NCBI GenBank assembly: GCA_902559355.1
Contig: CACEHM010000003.1
Coordinates: 147,964 to 211,963, forward strand
Direction: 5' to 3'
Length of the DNA stretch: 64,000 nt
DNA from: an uncultured Gammaproteobacteria bacterium
GTDB lineage: Bacteria; Pseudomonadota; Gammaproteobacteria; GCA-002705445; GCA-002716945
Below are positions 63,831-64,000 of this stretch, one piece after another (the first letter of the stretch is position 1; each line of letters opens with the position of its first letter). Made by a program: the position numbers and the translations under genes. Under the pieces are notes generated by a model, which was given only the letters and a program-made list of their open reading frames with translations, did not search any database and had not been told where the DNA came from.

Positions 63831-63849
63831 GCAATAATTATAAACTTAT

Positions 63850-64000
63850 TTATTTAACGGTATTGAACCCTAGGTTTTCCCAGTTTTGCATACCACCACG
63901 ATACCATTTGATCTTATCAGCTGGATATCCGTATTTTAATAAACTTTTAATGTTATTTGGTGATTGACCACACCACATACCATTACAAAACATTACTAGT
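63850..64000 (-). CDS. Rhodanese-like domain protein, C-terminal end (partial)
   Basis: Only the last 50 residues lie in the window; the gene continues beyond the right edge. They include MFCNGMWCGQSPNN, which fits the rhodanese active-site loop with a Cys at its start, and KWYRGGMQNWENLGFNTV, the typical end of a rhodanese fold (YRGG...W...G). Sulfurtransferase or related thiol chemistry is likely, but the upstream part (other domains, signal peptide) is not visible. Two Cys in the loop are unusual. Confidence 0.8.
   Translation of the reverse strand, partial: LVMFCNGMWCGQSPNNIKSLLKYGYPADKIKWYRGGMQNWENLGFNTVK

Overview
The window is one continuous stretch of chromosome from an AT-rich (roughly 30% G+C by eye), strongly streamlined Gram-negative bacterium. 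Gene order (nadB/rpoE, lepA-lepB-rnc-era-recO, tig-clpP-clpX-lon-hupB-ppiD, rpsB-tsf-frr-uppS-cdsA-dxr-rseP-bamA-skp-lpxD-fabZ-lpxA, rnhB-dnaE-accA-tilS, pyrG-kdsA-eno-ftsB-ispD-ispF) is gammaproteobacterial. A free-living marine lineage of the SAR86 type would fit, but I cannot assign it from sequence alone. I see no phage, transposon, CRISPR array, integrase, toxin-antitoxin or restriction genes. By my gene boundaries about 98% of the bases lie in genes or tRNAs.

Layout: 1-4.0 kb dnaX (3' part), ybaB, recR, phhB, an M48 membrane protease, orn. 4.0-8.0 kb nadB diverging from a sigma-E block (rpoE, short rseA, HtrA protease). 8.0-12.7 kb lepA-lepB-rnc-era-recO. 12.7-15.4 kb lpxH, a lipoprotein cyclophilin, cysS. 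15.4-15.8 kb four tRNAs (Pro, Arg, His, Leu), the only stretch over 300 bp without a protein gene. 15.8-22.3 kb a small unknown gene, then tig-clpP-clpX-lon-hupB, with lon split by a one-base frameshift in an A8 run. 22.3-25.1 kb tRNA-Val, tRNA-Asp, ppiD, fabI. 25.2-30.6 kb yejABEF peptide importer. 30.6-32.5 kb dapE and map. 32.6-43.7 kb translation, isoprenoid, phospholipid, outer-membrane and lipid A genes from rpsB to lpxA, without pyrH in its usual place. 43.7-46.9 kb an inverted gnnA-gnnB-lpxB block. 46.9-60.4 kb rnhB through a MscS channel. 60.4-64 kb mfd and the end of a rhodanese-domain gene.

Functionally this is core housekeeping: replication and repair (dnaX, dnaE, recR, recO, rnhB, mfd), translation and tRNA (rpsB, tsf, frr, lepA, cysS, tilS, map), protein quality control (tig, clpPX, lon, HtrA, ppiD) and envelope building (lepB, bamA, skp, rseP, lpxA/B/D/H, fabZ, kdsA, uppS, cdsA, dxr, ispD/F, ftsB, nagZ). 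The gnnA-gnnB pair beside lpxB suggests a lipid A built on a diamino sugar with an all-amide acyl pattern.

The most interesting signals are not new gene families. They are an A11 tract in dnaX placed where either +1 or -1 slippage gives an immediate stop (a candidate switch making a gamma-like clamp-loader subunit), the A8 frameshift that separates the Lon ATPase from its proteolytic residues, the lipid A block, the missing pyrH, a trigger factor with an apparently disabled isomerase domain, and extreme compaction: overlapping convergent gene ends and leaderless-looking promoters. I found no convincing wholly new multi-gene system here.
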